A DNA stretch of 5,055 bases from an uncultured Bacteroidota bacterium. Lineage in GTDB: Bacteria > Bacteroidota > Bacteroidia > Flavobacteriales > Flavobacteriaceae. The stretch lies in contig CAIJFC010000049.1 in assembly GCA_903819815.1 (NCBI GenBank), forward strand, positions 1-5,055. Direction: 5' to 3'. A model generated the notes under the pieces. That model had not been told where the DNA came from and searched no databases. It saw only the letters and a list, made by a program, of their open reading frames with translations. Below, piece after piece: positions 1 to 5,055 of this stretch. A program made the position numbers and the translations under genes. How positions within the stretch are numbered: position 1 is the first letter of the stretch; each line of letters begins with the position of its first letter.

Positions 1-237
1 AACATATTCACCTACTTTTTTGTTTTCAGGAGGTTTTGAATCAGTTGGATTCGACTCTTTTGTATTACTTTGATTTTGCTGGTTTTGATGTTGTTGTTGA
101 AAATTTTGACCCGCTTTTTCAACTACTTTTTTAACCATGTACGGTAAAAATAAACGTGCCAAAAATTTAAATACATAATAAAAAAATAATATGTAAAATA
201 AAGTTTCAATAAAACCTGCGAAAGAAGCCATTTCCAT
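1..237 (-). CDS. DUF4834-like small membrane-anchored protein (3' end cut by window edge)
   Basis: Seventy-nine codons are open from an ATG at 237 down to the window edge with no stop, so the C-terminus is missing. Residues about 9-31 form one aromatic-rich hydrophobic segment (FIETLFYILFFYYVF...), followed by a basic stretch (MVKKVVEK, 34-41), a Gln/Asn-rich linker (about 44-58) and a charged tail that reaches KKVGEYV at the edge. From memory, small flavobacterial DUF4834 proteins share this plan and end a few residues after a GEYVDxEE-type motif, so probably fewer than ten residues are lost. Basic residues after the membrane segment suggest a cytoplasmic tail. The function is unknown. A second ATG at codon 3 (231) is an alternative start. 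The gene is divergent from the outer-membrane protein gene. The frame is certain; the family name is likely. Confidence 0.75.
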   Translation of the reverse strand, partial: MEMASFAGFIETLFYILFFYYVFKFLARLFLPYMVKKVVEKAGQNFQQQHQNQQNQSNTKESNPTDSKPPENKKVGEYV

Positions 238-255
238 CTATAAAAATATTTTCTA

Positions 256-263
256 CAAAATTA
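256..263 (-). promoter_or_regulatory. candidate Bacteroidota -7 element for the DUF4834-like gene
   Basis: Read on the minus strand this is TAATTTTG, a match to the Bacteroidota -7 consensus TAnnTTTG, placed 18 bases before the ATG at 237. A TTTG (plus strand CAAA, 278-281) lies only 14 bases further upstream, shorter than the usual -33/-7 spacing, so the -33 half is weak. The region is very AT-rich and chance matches are likely. Confidence 0.35.
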
Positions 264-330
264 ATAAATCATTTTTACAAATTACGATAGAATTTAAAAA
301 TATGATTCTTAAATAAATAATAAAATATGG

Positions 331-338
331 TACATTTG
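331..338 (+). promoter_or_regulatory. candidate Bacteroidota -7 element for the transporter/acyltransferase unit
   Basis: TACATTTG matches TAnnTTTG and lies 24 bases upstream of the ATG at 363. No convincing -33 TTTG is seen about 19 bases upstream. The position matters for the start: the longest open frame begins at 327, upstream of this element, so if the promoter is real that ATG would not be transcribed. The leader after it is A-rich without a Shine-Dalgarno, as is usual in this phylum. Confidence 0.45.
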
Positions 339-362
339 AATAAAATATATAAACACAACCTA

Positions 363-1319
363 ATGAATCGAAATACTGCCCTACTACTTTCACTGACTTT
401 CTTTTCATTTTCTAATATAAATGCTCAATATACCGATGTGATCAATTCCAATCGTCCAGGAAAATCCATGTCGGCATTTTCTGTTGGAAAAACAGTAATT
501 CAAGCGGAATTAGGAGTTTATGGCGTAAATGAAAAACACGATTTTCTTGCTTACCAAGCGAAAGGAATGGGAACCGATTTAAGCTTAAGATACGGCGCAT
601 TTTTAGAGCAATTAGAGTTCAATATCGATTTGCAATATCAAAATGATAAATACGAAGGTTACTATGAAAATTATGATCGAAAAGCCTTCAAACAATCAAT
701 AATAGGTGCGAAATATTTAATTTATGACCCAAATAAAAATTATGAAGCAAAAGTAGATGTTTACAGTTGGAAGAAAAACCATAAATTCAAATATAGAAGT
801 TTACTACCGGCAGTAGGAATCTATGCAGGTATGAATTTAAATCTTACCAACAATGAATTTTCATTTGCTTCCGATCCGAAAATTAGCCCAAAAGCAATGT
901 TGATTACTCAAAACCAATTAGGAAGATCCGTATTTGTCACCAATATTATTGCAGATAAAATAGGAACAGAATTCCCATCATATGGTTATATTGCAACTCT
1001 AACTAGGGGTTTTACTCCAAAATGGATTGGTTTTATAGAAACTCAAGGTTACATAAGTGATTATTATGCCGACAACGTTCTTCGTGGAGGCGCTGCCTAT
1101 TTGATCCAAGAAAATATTCAAATTGATGCAAATTTCGGAGTGAATTTTAAAAACACACCTTCAATTCTAGTTGGTGGAATTGGAATATCTTGGCGTTTTG
1201 ATGAAAATTATAGCGATATTTTATTAAGAGCACCAAAAGAAAAAACTAAGTCTGATAAAAAAGGGAAATCTAACGACAAAAGTAAAAAACGACTTGATGA
1301 AGTTACTGCTCCAAAATAA
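363..1319 (+). CDS. outer-membrane beta-barrel protein, MetA-pathway 'transporter' type
   Basis: The frame is open from an ATG at 327, but I choose the ATG at 363 (318 residues). It puts a clean signal peptide at the N-terminus: NRN, a Leu/Phe-rich core at about 6-16, and likely signal peptidase I cleavage at INA|Q between 21 and 22. It also lies downstream of a TAnnTTTG element. The mature protein opens with NSNRPG (28-33) and VIQAELGVYG, a pattern I associate with the putative outer-membrane channels called MetA-pathway phenol degradation (Phenol_MetA_deg) proteins. Alternating aromatic/polar strands follow, with a plausible last strand near 269-279 (GGIGISWRF). Residues 289-318 are a Lys/Asp/Ser-rich tail beyond the barrel. 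The role may be passage of small hydrophobic compounds, but the substrate is unknown and the phenol link comes only from the family name. The acyltransferase gene starts 6 bases after the stop, so the two are probably cotranscribed. Confidence 0.82.
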   Translation: MNRNTALLLSLTFFSFSNINAQYTDVINSNRPGKSMSAFSVGKTVIQAELGVYGVNEKHDFLAYQAKGMGTDLSLRYGAFLEQLEFNIDLQYQNDKYEGYYENYDRKAFKQSIIGAKYLIYDPNKNYEAKVDVYSWKKNHKFKYRSLLPAVGIYAGMNLNLTNNEFSFASDPKISPKAMLITQNQLGRSVFVTNIIADKIGTEFPSYGYIATLTRGFTPKWIGFIETQGYISDYYADNVLRGGAAYLIQENIQIDANFGVNFKNTPSILVGGIGISWRFDENYSDILLRAPKEKTKSDKKGKSNDKSKKRLDEVTAPK

Positions 1320-1325
1320 AAAAAT

Positions 1326-2444
1326 ATGATCACGATTAAAGAGGCAATTTCCAAAAAAGAACTTACCAATTATATAAAATTCCCATTTTCATTATATAAA
1401 GATAATAAATACTGGGTTCCACCTATAATTGCCGACGAATTAGAAACCTTCGATAAAACAAAAAATCCAACATTTGAAAATGCCGAAGCGTACTTTTATT
1501 TGGCTTATAAAAACAACGAAATTGTAGGTAGAATTGCTGCTATAATCAATTGGAACGAAGTAAACGATCAACAAAAAAAGAAAGTACGTTTCGGTTGGTT
1601 TGATGTAATTGACGATATTGAAGTGACCAAAGCACTTCTTGAAAAAGTAGTTGATTTAGGACAAAAAAATAATTTAGATCATGTGGAAGGGCCGATGGGA
1701 TTTTCCAATTTAGATAAAGTTGGTGTGCTTACAGAAGGTTTTGACCAAATAGGAACCATGATAACGTGGTACAATCATCCGTATTATGCAAAACATTTTG
1801 AAAAATTAGGATTCCAAACAGAAAAAGAATACGTTGAAAACAAATTTCCATTTGAAAATGTGAAATTGGAGTATTTCGACAAAGCCCAAGAATTAATTAA
1901 AAGACGCTACCAACTCAAAGCGCTTAACTTTAGTAAAACAAAAGACATTTTACCTTACGTGGATAAAATGTTCGATTTATTTAATGCGTCGTATGCAAGT
2001 TTATCTTCATTTGTAGCGATTTCTGATATTCAAAAAGCCTATTTCAAAAAAAAGTATATTAGTTTTATAAATCCAGAATACATAAAATTTGTAGCAGATA
2101 AAGACGGAAATCTAGTCGCATTTGCTATTGTAATGCCTTCTTTTTCCGAAGCCTTGCAAAAAGCAAAAGGCAAACTATTTCCCTTTGGATTATTTCATTT
2201 ATTGAATGCTCGAAACCATAGCAAAGACGTTGCTTTTTACCTTATTGGAGTTCATCCCGATTATCAAAATAAAGGAGTTCATGCCATAATATTCAAAGAA
2301 TACCATACTACATTCACCAAAAAAGGAATTCAAAATTGCATCCGAACACCTGAATTAGCCGATAATCTTGCCATTCAATTACTTTGGAAAAACTTCGATC
2401 CAAAAATCATTTGTAGAAGAAAAACGTTTAGAAAAGATTTATAA
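1326..2444 (+). CDS. GNAT-fold N-acyltransferase, YghO / bacterial ceramide synthase-like
   Basis: This 372-residue cytosolic protein has no signal peptide or membrane segment. The N-terminal half carries WVPP (30-33), NPTFENAEAYFYLA (47-60) followed by IVGRIAA (66-72), then EGPMGFSNLDKVG (121-133), EGFDQ (137-141) and WYNHPYYAKHFEKLGF (148-163). I recognise this block from the YghO-like group, to which the ceramide synthase of Caulobacter is related as I recall. The C-terminal half has a GNAT acyl-CoA binding signature, GVHPDYQNKGV (308-318), and a terminal TPELADNLAIQLLWKNF (341-357) block. The layout suggests two GNAT-like halves, the first probably degenerate. The likely role is transfer of an acyl chain from CoA or ACP to an amino group, plausibly that of a long-chain base. 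It starts 6 bases after the transporter stop (operon) and faces a serine palmitoyltransferase-like gene. The fold assignment is firm; the lipid substrate is inferred. Confidence 0.8.
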   Translation: MITIKEAISKKELTNYIKFPFSLYKDNKYWVPPIIADELETFDKTKNPTFENAEAYFYLAYKNNEIVGRIAAIINWNEVNDQQKKKVRFGWFDVIDDIEVTKALLEKVVDLGQKNNLDHVEGPMGFSNLDKVGVLTEGFDQIGTMITWYNHPYYAKHFEKLGFQTEKEYVENKFPFENVKLEYFDKAQELIKRRYQLKALNFSKTKDILPYVDKMFDLFNASYASLSSFVAISDIQKAYFKKKYISFINPEYIKFVADKDGNLVAFAIVMPSFSEALQKAKGKLFPFGLFHLLNARNHSKDVAFYLIGVHPDYQNKGVHAIIFKEYHTTFTKKGIQNCIRTPELADNLAIQLLWKNFDPKIICRRKTFRKDL

Positions 2445-2530
2445 TATAAATAATAACGCAAATTTTATACGATGATAGATAAAAGACGAAGAGATAAAAA
2501 ACTAAAAAATTCGAGATAATTTGCATAATT

Positions 2531-2582
2531 CGTGGCAAGAAAAATTAAATTTAGCCACAGATTAAACTGATTAAACTGATTT
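2531..2582. repeat. probable dispersed intergenic repeat with inverted GTGGC/GCCAC and tandem 9-mers
   Basis: GTGGC (2532-2536) and GCCAC (2554-2558) form a short inverted repeat around an A/T-rich loop. It runs directly into two tandem copies of ATTAAACTG (2561-2569, 2570-2578) and a partial third. The wording (a 'cgtggcaa' part, then 'agccacagattaaac') is like noncoding repeat fragments I recall scattered between genes in Flavobacterium. That recollection cannot be tested here. No open frame or gene is associated. Confidence 0.5.
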
Positions 2583-2605
2583 ACTCCCAATTCATAATTA
2601 ATTTG

Positions 2606-2648
2606 CTTGCGCTCTTTGCGTAAAACTTTGCGCTCTTTGCGGTTAATA
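2606..2648. repeat. two 21-base tandem units with identical 14-base cores
   Basis: The 14-mer TTGCGCTCTTTGCG occurs at 2607-2620 and again at 2628-2641, a period of 21 bases. Within each copy TTGCG appears twice, so the block reads as a run of 'ctttgcg' words. It is markedly more G+C-rich than the surrounding intergenic DNA. It lies in the gap between two convergent genes and is probably a fragment of a dispersed intergenic repeat. Two copies with 7-base spacers are not a CRISPR array. Confidence 0.65.
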
Positions 2649-2673
2649 ATAACAGCCGAAGTAACTTAATCTC

Positions 2674-2707
2674 AAAAAAAATCCACTCGCAAAAACGAAT
2701 GGATTTT
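2674..2707 (-). terminator. intrinsic-type terminator of the alpha-oxoamine synthase gene
   Basis: The inverted repeat AAAATCCACTCG (2678-2689) / CGAATGGATTTT (2696-2707) encloses a 6-base loop. The single mismatch becomes a U-G wobble when read on the minus strand. There the hairpin ends in a run of eight T (plus-strand A at 2674-2681), the classic arrangement, 34 bases beyond the stop of the minus-strand gene. On the plus strand the following TTTTAACTTT is a poorer U-tract, so it may also weakly stop the opposing unit. Confidence 0.75.
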
Positions 2708-2710
2708 AAC

Positions 2711-2732
2711 TTTAAACTTTTAAACTTTAAAC
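2711..2732. repeat. short TTTAAAC triplicate in the 3' flank
   Basis: Three near-tandem copies of TTTAAAC lie at 2711-2717, 2719-2725 (with one extra T before it) and 2726-2732, between the terminator hairpin and the stop codon of the minus-strand gene. This is simple low-complexity sequence. No function is proposed. Confidence 0.5.
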
Positions 2733-2740
2733 TATTTTAA

Positions 2741-4003
2741 TTAAGCATCCAAATCAACCTTAGTTCTATCTGCAATTTCTTTATAAGTACCGTTTTCTAA
2801 TTTTTCCCGAATCGCTTCAAAAGCCGTTAACGTTTCATCAACATCCGATAAAGTATGCGAAGTGGTTGGAATCATTCGCAACAAAATTATCCCTTTAGGA
2901 ATAACAGGATAAATCACAATCGACAAGAAAATCCCATAATTCTCTCTCAAATCATTCACCATAACCATAGCCTCAGGAACACTTCCTTCAAGGTAAACTG
3001 GAGTAATACAAGTATTGGTATCGCCAATATTAAAACCTTTTGCCTTCAAACCGTTTTGCAATGCATTTACATTTACCCATAATTTATCTTTAATTTCAGA
3101 TGAATTACGCAACAATTCCAATCGTTTCAAAGAACCTATTGTTTGAATCATCGGCAATGCTTTGGCAAACATTTGCGAGCGTAAATTGTATTTTAAGTAA
3201 TCAATTATTTCTTTATCAGCAGCTACAAAGGCACCAATATTCGCCATCGATTTTGCAAAAGTCGAAAAGTAAACATCTATTCCGTCTTGAACTCCTTGCT
3301 CCTCTCCTGCCCCAGCACCTGTTTTTCCAAGTGTTCCAAAACCGTGTGCATCGTCAACTAACAATCGGAAATTGTATTTTTTCTTCATGGCAACCACTTC
3401 CTTCAACTTCCCTTGTTGGCCTCGCATTCCGAAAACGCCTTCAGTAATAAAAAGAATTCCTCCACCCGTAGTTTCGGCTAATTTTGTGGCACGTTGCAAG
3501 TTTTTTTCCATACTTTCCACGTCGTTATGACGGTACGTAAAACGCTTTCCACTGTGCAGCCGAACCCCGTCAATAATACAAGCGTGCGCATCAACATCGT
3601 AAACAATCACATCATTTCTTGTCACCAAAGCGTCAATAGTGGACATAATTCCTTGGTAACCAAAATTCAATAAATAGGCAGATTCTTTCATTACAAAAGC
3701 CGCCAATTCTTCCTCCAATTGTTCGTGATATTTCGTATGACCACTCATCATTCTGGCACCCATTGGATACGCAGCACCATATTCAATCGCCGCGTCTGTA
3801 TCTGCTTTACGAACTTCTGGGTGATTTGCAAGGCCCAAATAATCATTCAAACTCCAATTCAAAATGTCTTTTCCTTGAAATTTCATTCTGGGCCCTAATT
3901 CCCCTTCCAATTTTGGAAATACAAAATATCCCTCAGCTTGTGAAGCCCATTTTCCTAAAGGTCCTTTATTGTTCTGAATTCTTTCGAATAAATCTTTTAT
4001 CAT
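2741..4003 (-). CDS. PLP-dependent alpha-oxoamine synthase, serine palmitoyltransferase / cysteate acyltransferase-like
   Basis: This 420-residue cytosolic enzyme is of usual family length. Visible landmarks are NDYLGL (53-58), GHTKYHEQLEEEL (88-100), DAHACIIDG with the ring-stacking His140 (138-146), VDDAHGFG with Asp217 and His220 (216-223), STFAKSMANIG with the PLP Schiff-base Lys251 (247-257), and LLRMIPTTSHT with Arg376 (374-384). As I recall, the Sphingomonas serine palmitoyltransferase residues are D231, H234, K265 and R390; all four align at one constant offset of 14. The reaction is decarboxylating condensation of an amino acid with a fatty acyl thioester to a 3-keto long-chain base. 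In gliding flavobacteria a relative (Fjoh_2419, from memory) uses cysteate to make capnine for sulfonolipids, so serine versus cysteate is open. KBL or BioF is less likely, since no tdh or bio gene is adjacent. It has its own candidate promoter and terminator and faces the GNAT acyltransferase. Confidence 0.85.
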   Translation of the reverse strand: MIKDLFERIQNNKGPLGKWASQAEGYFVFPKLEGELGPRMKFQGKDILNWSLNDYLGLANHPEVRKADTDAAIEYGAAYPMGARMMSGHTKYHEQLEEELAAFVMKESAYLLNFGYQGIMSTIDALVTRNDVIVYDVDAHACIIDGVRLHSGKRFTYRHNDVESMEKNLQRATKLAETTGGGILFITEGVFGMRGQQGKLKEVVAMKKKYNFRLLVDDAHGFGTLGKTGAGAGEEQGVQDGIDVYFSTFAKSMANIGAFVAADKEIIDYLKYNLRSQMFAKALPMIQTIGSLKRLELLRNSSEIKDKLWVNVNALQNGLKAKGFNIGDTNTCITPVYLEGSVPEAMVMVNDLRENYGIFLSIVIYPVIPKGIILLRMIPTTSHTLSDVDETLTAFEAIREKLENGTYKEIADRTKVDLDA

Positions 4004-4040
4004 CTCGTATTTTGAAAATTTAAATAATATAGCTGTTTCG

Positions 4041-4048
4041 CAAAAATA
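4041..4048 (-). promoter_or_regulatory. candidate Bacteroidota -7 element for the alpha-oxoamine synthase gene
   Basis: On the minus strand this reads TATTTTTG, matching TAnnTTTG, 37 bases before the ATG at 4003. About 17 bases further upstream only a partial -33 (TGTT, plus strand 4066-4069) is seen. Position and spacing are suitable, but the AT-rich context makes chance matches common. Confidence 0.4.
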
Positions 4049-4090
4049 AATATTTATACCTTAATAACAGATTAAAATTGTATTTTTTTT

Positions 4091-4163
4091 AGGAGCTATT
4101 TCCAGCTATTCATTACAATCTGCGCTAAAAAGCGCAGGATTTCCATTTCTATCTGGGCTAGAA
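4091..4163. repeat. structured intergenic element with a strong hairpin, probably a dispersed flavobacterial repeat
   Basis: The core is a perfect 7-base stem CTGCGCT (4120-4126) / AGCGCAG (4131-4137) with an AAAA loop. It extends by AAT/ATT (4117-4119, 4139-4141) around one bulged G. The left flank has two AGCTATT copies (4094-4100, 4104-4110). The right flank has GGATTTCC and TCTGGGCTAG. I recall intergenic elements in Flavobacterium with the same order: ggagct...ttcc, gct-at-c, a variable GC-rich hairpin, ggatttcc, and ggggctag. It stands out against the AT-rich spacer, and neither strand has a U-tract after the stem, so it is not a simple terminator. The boundaries are approximate. Confidence 0.55.
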
Positions 4164-4187
4164 CATCCGATTCAACTAGAAACATCG

Positions 4188-4195
4188 TACCTTTG
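4188..4195 (+). promoter_or_regulatory. candidate Bacteroidota -7 element for the NYN-domain gene
   Basis: TACCTTTG matches TAnnTTTG, 50 bases before the ATG at 4246. No good -33 TTTG is visible at the expected distance; that position falls close to the right end of the structured repeat. The leader is A-rich (CAATAACAA before the ATG) with no Shine-Dalgarno. Confidence 0.4.
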
Positions 4196-4245
4196 ATTAA
4201 AGTTACTAAATAAATAGAGTGATTTCAATACAAATACAATAACAA

Positions 4246-5040
4246 ATGAATCAAAATACAGAATTAAAAATAGCCGTATTAATCGATGCCGATAACATTC
4301 CCTACAGCAATGTAAAAGGGATGATGGAAGAAATCGCAAAATATGGAACCCCAACAACCAAACGCATTTATGCCGATTGGACCAAACCAAATGCCAACGG
4401 CTGGAAATCAGTTTTACTAGAACACGCCATCACCCCAATTCAACAATACAGTTATACTGTAGGAAAAAACTCCTCCGATTCTGCCATGATTATCGATGCA
4501 ATGGATTTACTCTATTCTGATAAAGTAGATGGTTTTTGTATCGTTTCTAGCGACTCCGACTTCACAAGGCTCGCCATACGACTCCGAGAATCAGGAATGA
4601 AAGTGATCGGAATGGGAGAAAAGAAAACTCCAAACTCCTTCATCGTAGCCTGTGACCGTTTTATATATATTGAAGTTTTACAAGGAGCAGTGAAAAAGAA
4701 AACTCCAAAACCAACGCCAATCGATACTAAGAAAGTGGTTGAAAAAGGAACTCCAGAAAAAGAAATTATCGAAAAAGAAGTCGTTCAAAAAATCGATTTA
4801 CAAACCATAGAATTAATAGAAGCCACCATAGAAGCCATTTGTGACGACGATGGTTGGGCCTTCCTTGGAGATGTTGGAAATCTAATCGTTAAGAAAAAAC
4901 CTGAATTCGATCCAAGAAACTATGGTTTTACCAAACTCACTCCACTGCTAAAATCACTAACCGATATTTTAGAAATAGACGAAAGAGATTCCGACAAAAA
5001 AGGAATCAAACATGTTTTTGTGAGATTAAGGTTTAGTTAG
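4246..5040 (+). CDS. NYN (PIN-like) domain putative ribonuclease with C-terminal OST-HTH/LOTUS-like domain
   Basis: This is a 264-residue soluble protein. Residues about 7-147 form a NYN/LabA-type (DUF88) domain: IAVLIDADNIP with Asp14, Asp16 and Asn17, RIYADW (40-45), KNSSDSAMIIDAMDLLY with Asp78 and Asp84 (74-90), and IVSSDSDFTRLA with Asp103 and Asp105 (99-110). These acidic residues would form the metal-binding site of a PIN-like nuclease and all appear intact. A Lys/Glu/Pro-rich linker spans about 149-183. Residues about 185-264 (GWAFLGDVGNLI, DPRNYGFTKLTPLLKSL, FVRLRF) look like an OST-HTH/LOTUS winged helix, a module known to bind RNA. The likely role is RNA cleavage or turnover, but no target is known. 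It is transcribed away from the lipid-enzyme gene after a 242-base gap and is probably monocistronic. Domain calls are confident; activity is inferred. Confidence 0.85.
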   Translation: MNQNTELKIAVLIDADNIPYSNVKGMMEEIAKYGTPTTKRIYADWTKPNANGWKSVLLEHAITPIQQYSYTVGKNSSDSAMIIDAMDLLYSDKVDGFCIVSSDSDFTRLAIRLRESGMKVIGMGEKKTPNSFIVACDRFIYIEVLQGAVKKKTPKPTPIDTKKVVEKGTPEKEIIEKEVVQKIDLQTIELIEATIEAICDDDGWAFLGDVGNLIVKKKPEFDPRNYGFTKLTPLLKSLTDILEIDERDSDKKGIKHVFVRLRFS

Positions 5041-5055
5041 AAAACTCAACTCAAA

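Noticed and set aside
2445..2530. Possible small gene or RNA just after the acyltransferase
   Set aside because: It is A-rich sequence without a convincing start, structure or U-tract; nothing can be supported.
2606..2648. Possible CRISPR array
   Set aside because: There are only two repeat cores with 7-base spacers of similar sequence, and no cas genes.
2855..3447. Two plus-strand open frames (2855-3082 and 3100-3447)
   Set aside because: Both lie antisense inside the well-supported alpha-oxoamine synthase gene and encode no recognisable protein.
2741..4003. Naming the gene kbl (glycine C-acetyltransferase) or bioF
   Set aside because: Family-level similarity allows these labels, but no tdh or biotin gene is adjacent, and the neighbouring N-acyltransferase favours long-chain base synthesis. 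The symbol is left empty.
3763..4023. Plus-strand open frame of 86 codons
   Set aside because: It is antisense to the 5' end of the alpha-oxoamine synthase gene, with no domain pattern; it is a shadow.
4117..4141. Hairpin as an intrinsic terminator
   Set aside because: No T-run follows the stem on either strand, and it lies between divergent genes where no transcript needs ending.
4172..4390. Minus-strand open frame of 72 codons
   Set aside because: It overlaps the promoter region and start of the NYN gene in antisense, and its Cys/Arg/Leu-rich composition is typical of a shadow frame.

Overview
The window is AT-rich (roughly one third G+C by eye). Its leaders lack clear Shine-Dalgarno sequences, and several upstream regions carry the Bacteroidota -7 promoter motif TAnnTTTG. 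The proteins are typical of Flavobacteriia, and the best guess is a Flavobacterium-like chromosome. I see no phage, plasmid, insertion-sequence, tRNA, rRNA or CRISPR features.

Layout. (1) The left edge holds a nearly complete small membrane-anchored protein on the minus strand (DUF4834-like). (2) Divergent from it is a two-gene plus-strand unit: a secreted outer-membrane beta-barrel of the MetA-pathway 'transporter' type, then, 6 bases after its stop, a 372-residue GNAT-fold acyltransferase of the YghO / bacterial ceramide synthase-like type. (3) A 296-base convergent gap holds two kinds of short repeat and a hairpin terminator for the gene coming from the right. (4) On the minus strand is a 420-residue PLP-dependent alpha-oxoamine synthase with the full active-site set of serine palmitoyltransferases. 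(5) A divergent intergenic region of 242 bases carries candidate promoters on both strands and a structured element that resembles a dispersed flavobacterial repeat. (6) On the plus strand is a NYN-domain putative ribonuclease with a C-terminal OST-HTH/LOTUS-like domain.

The most interesting reading is that genes 3 and 4 are two steps of one lipid pathway. The alpha-oxoamine synthase would condense an amino acid (serine, or cysteate in gliding flavobacteria) with a fatty acyl thioester to give a sphingoid or capnine-type base. The GNAT-like enzyme would then N-acylate that base to a ceramide or sulfonolipid. The sequence strongly supports the family of each enzyme. The substrates and the pathway link are inference. 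The expected 3-keto reductase and dedicated acyl carrier protein are not in the window.
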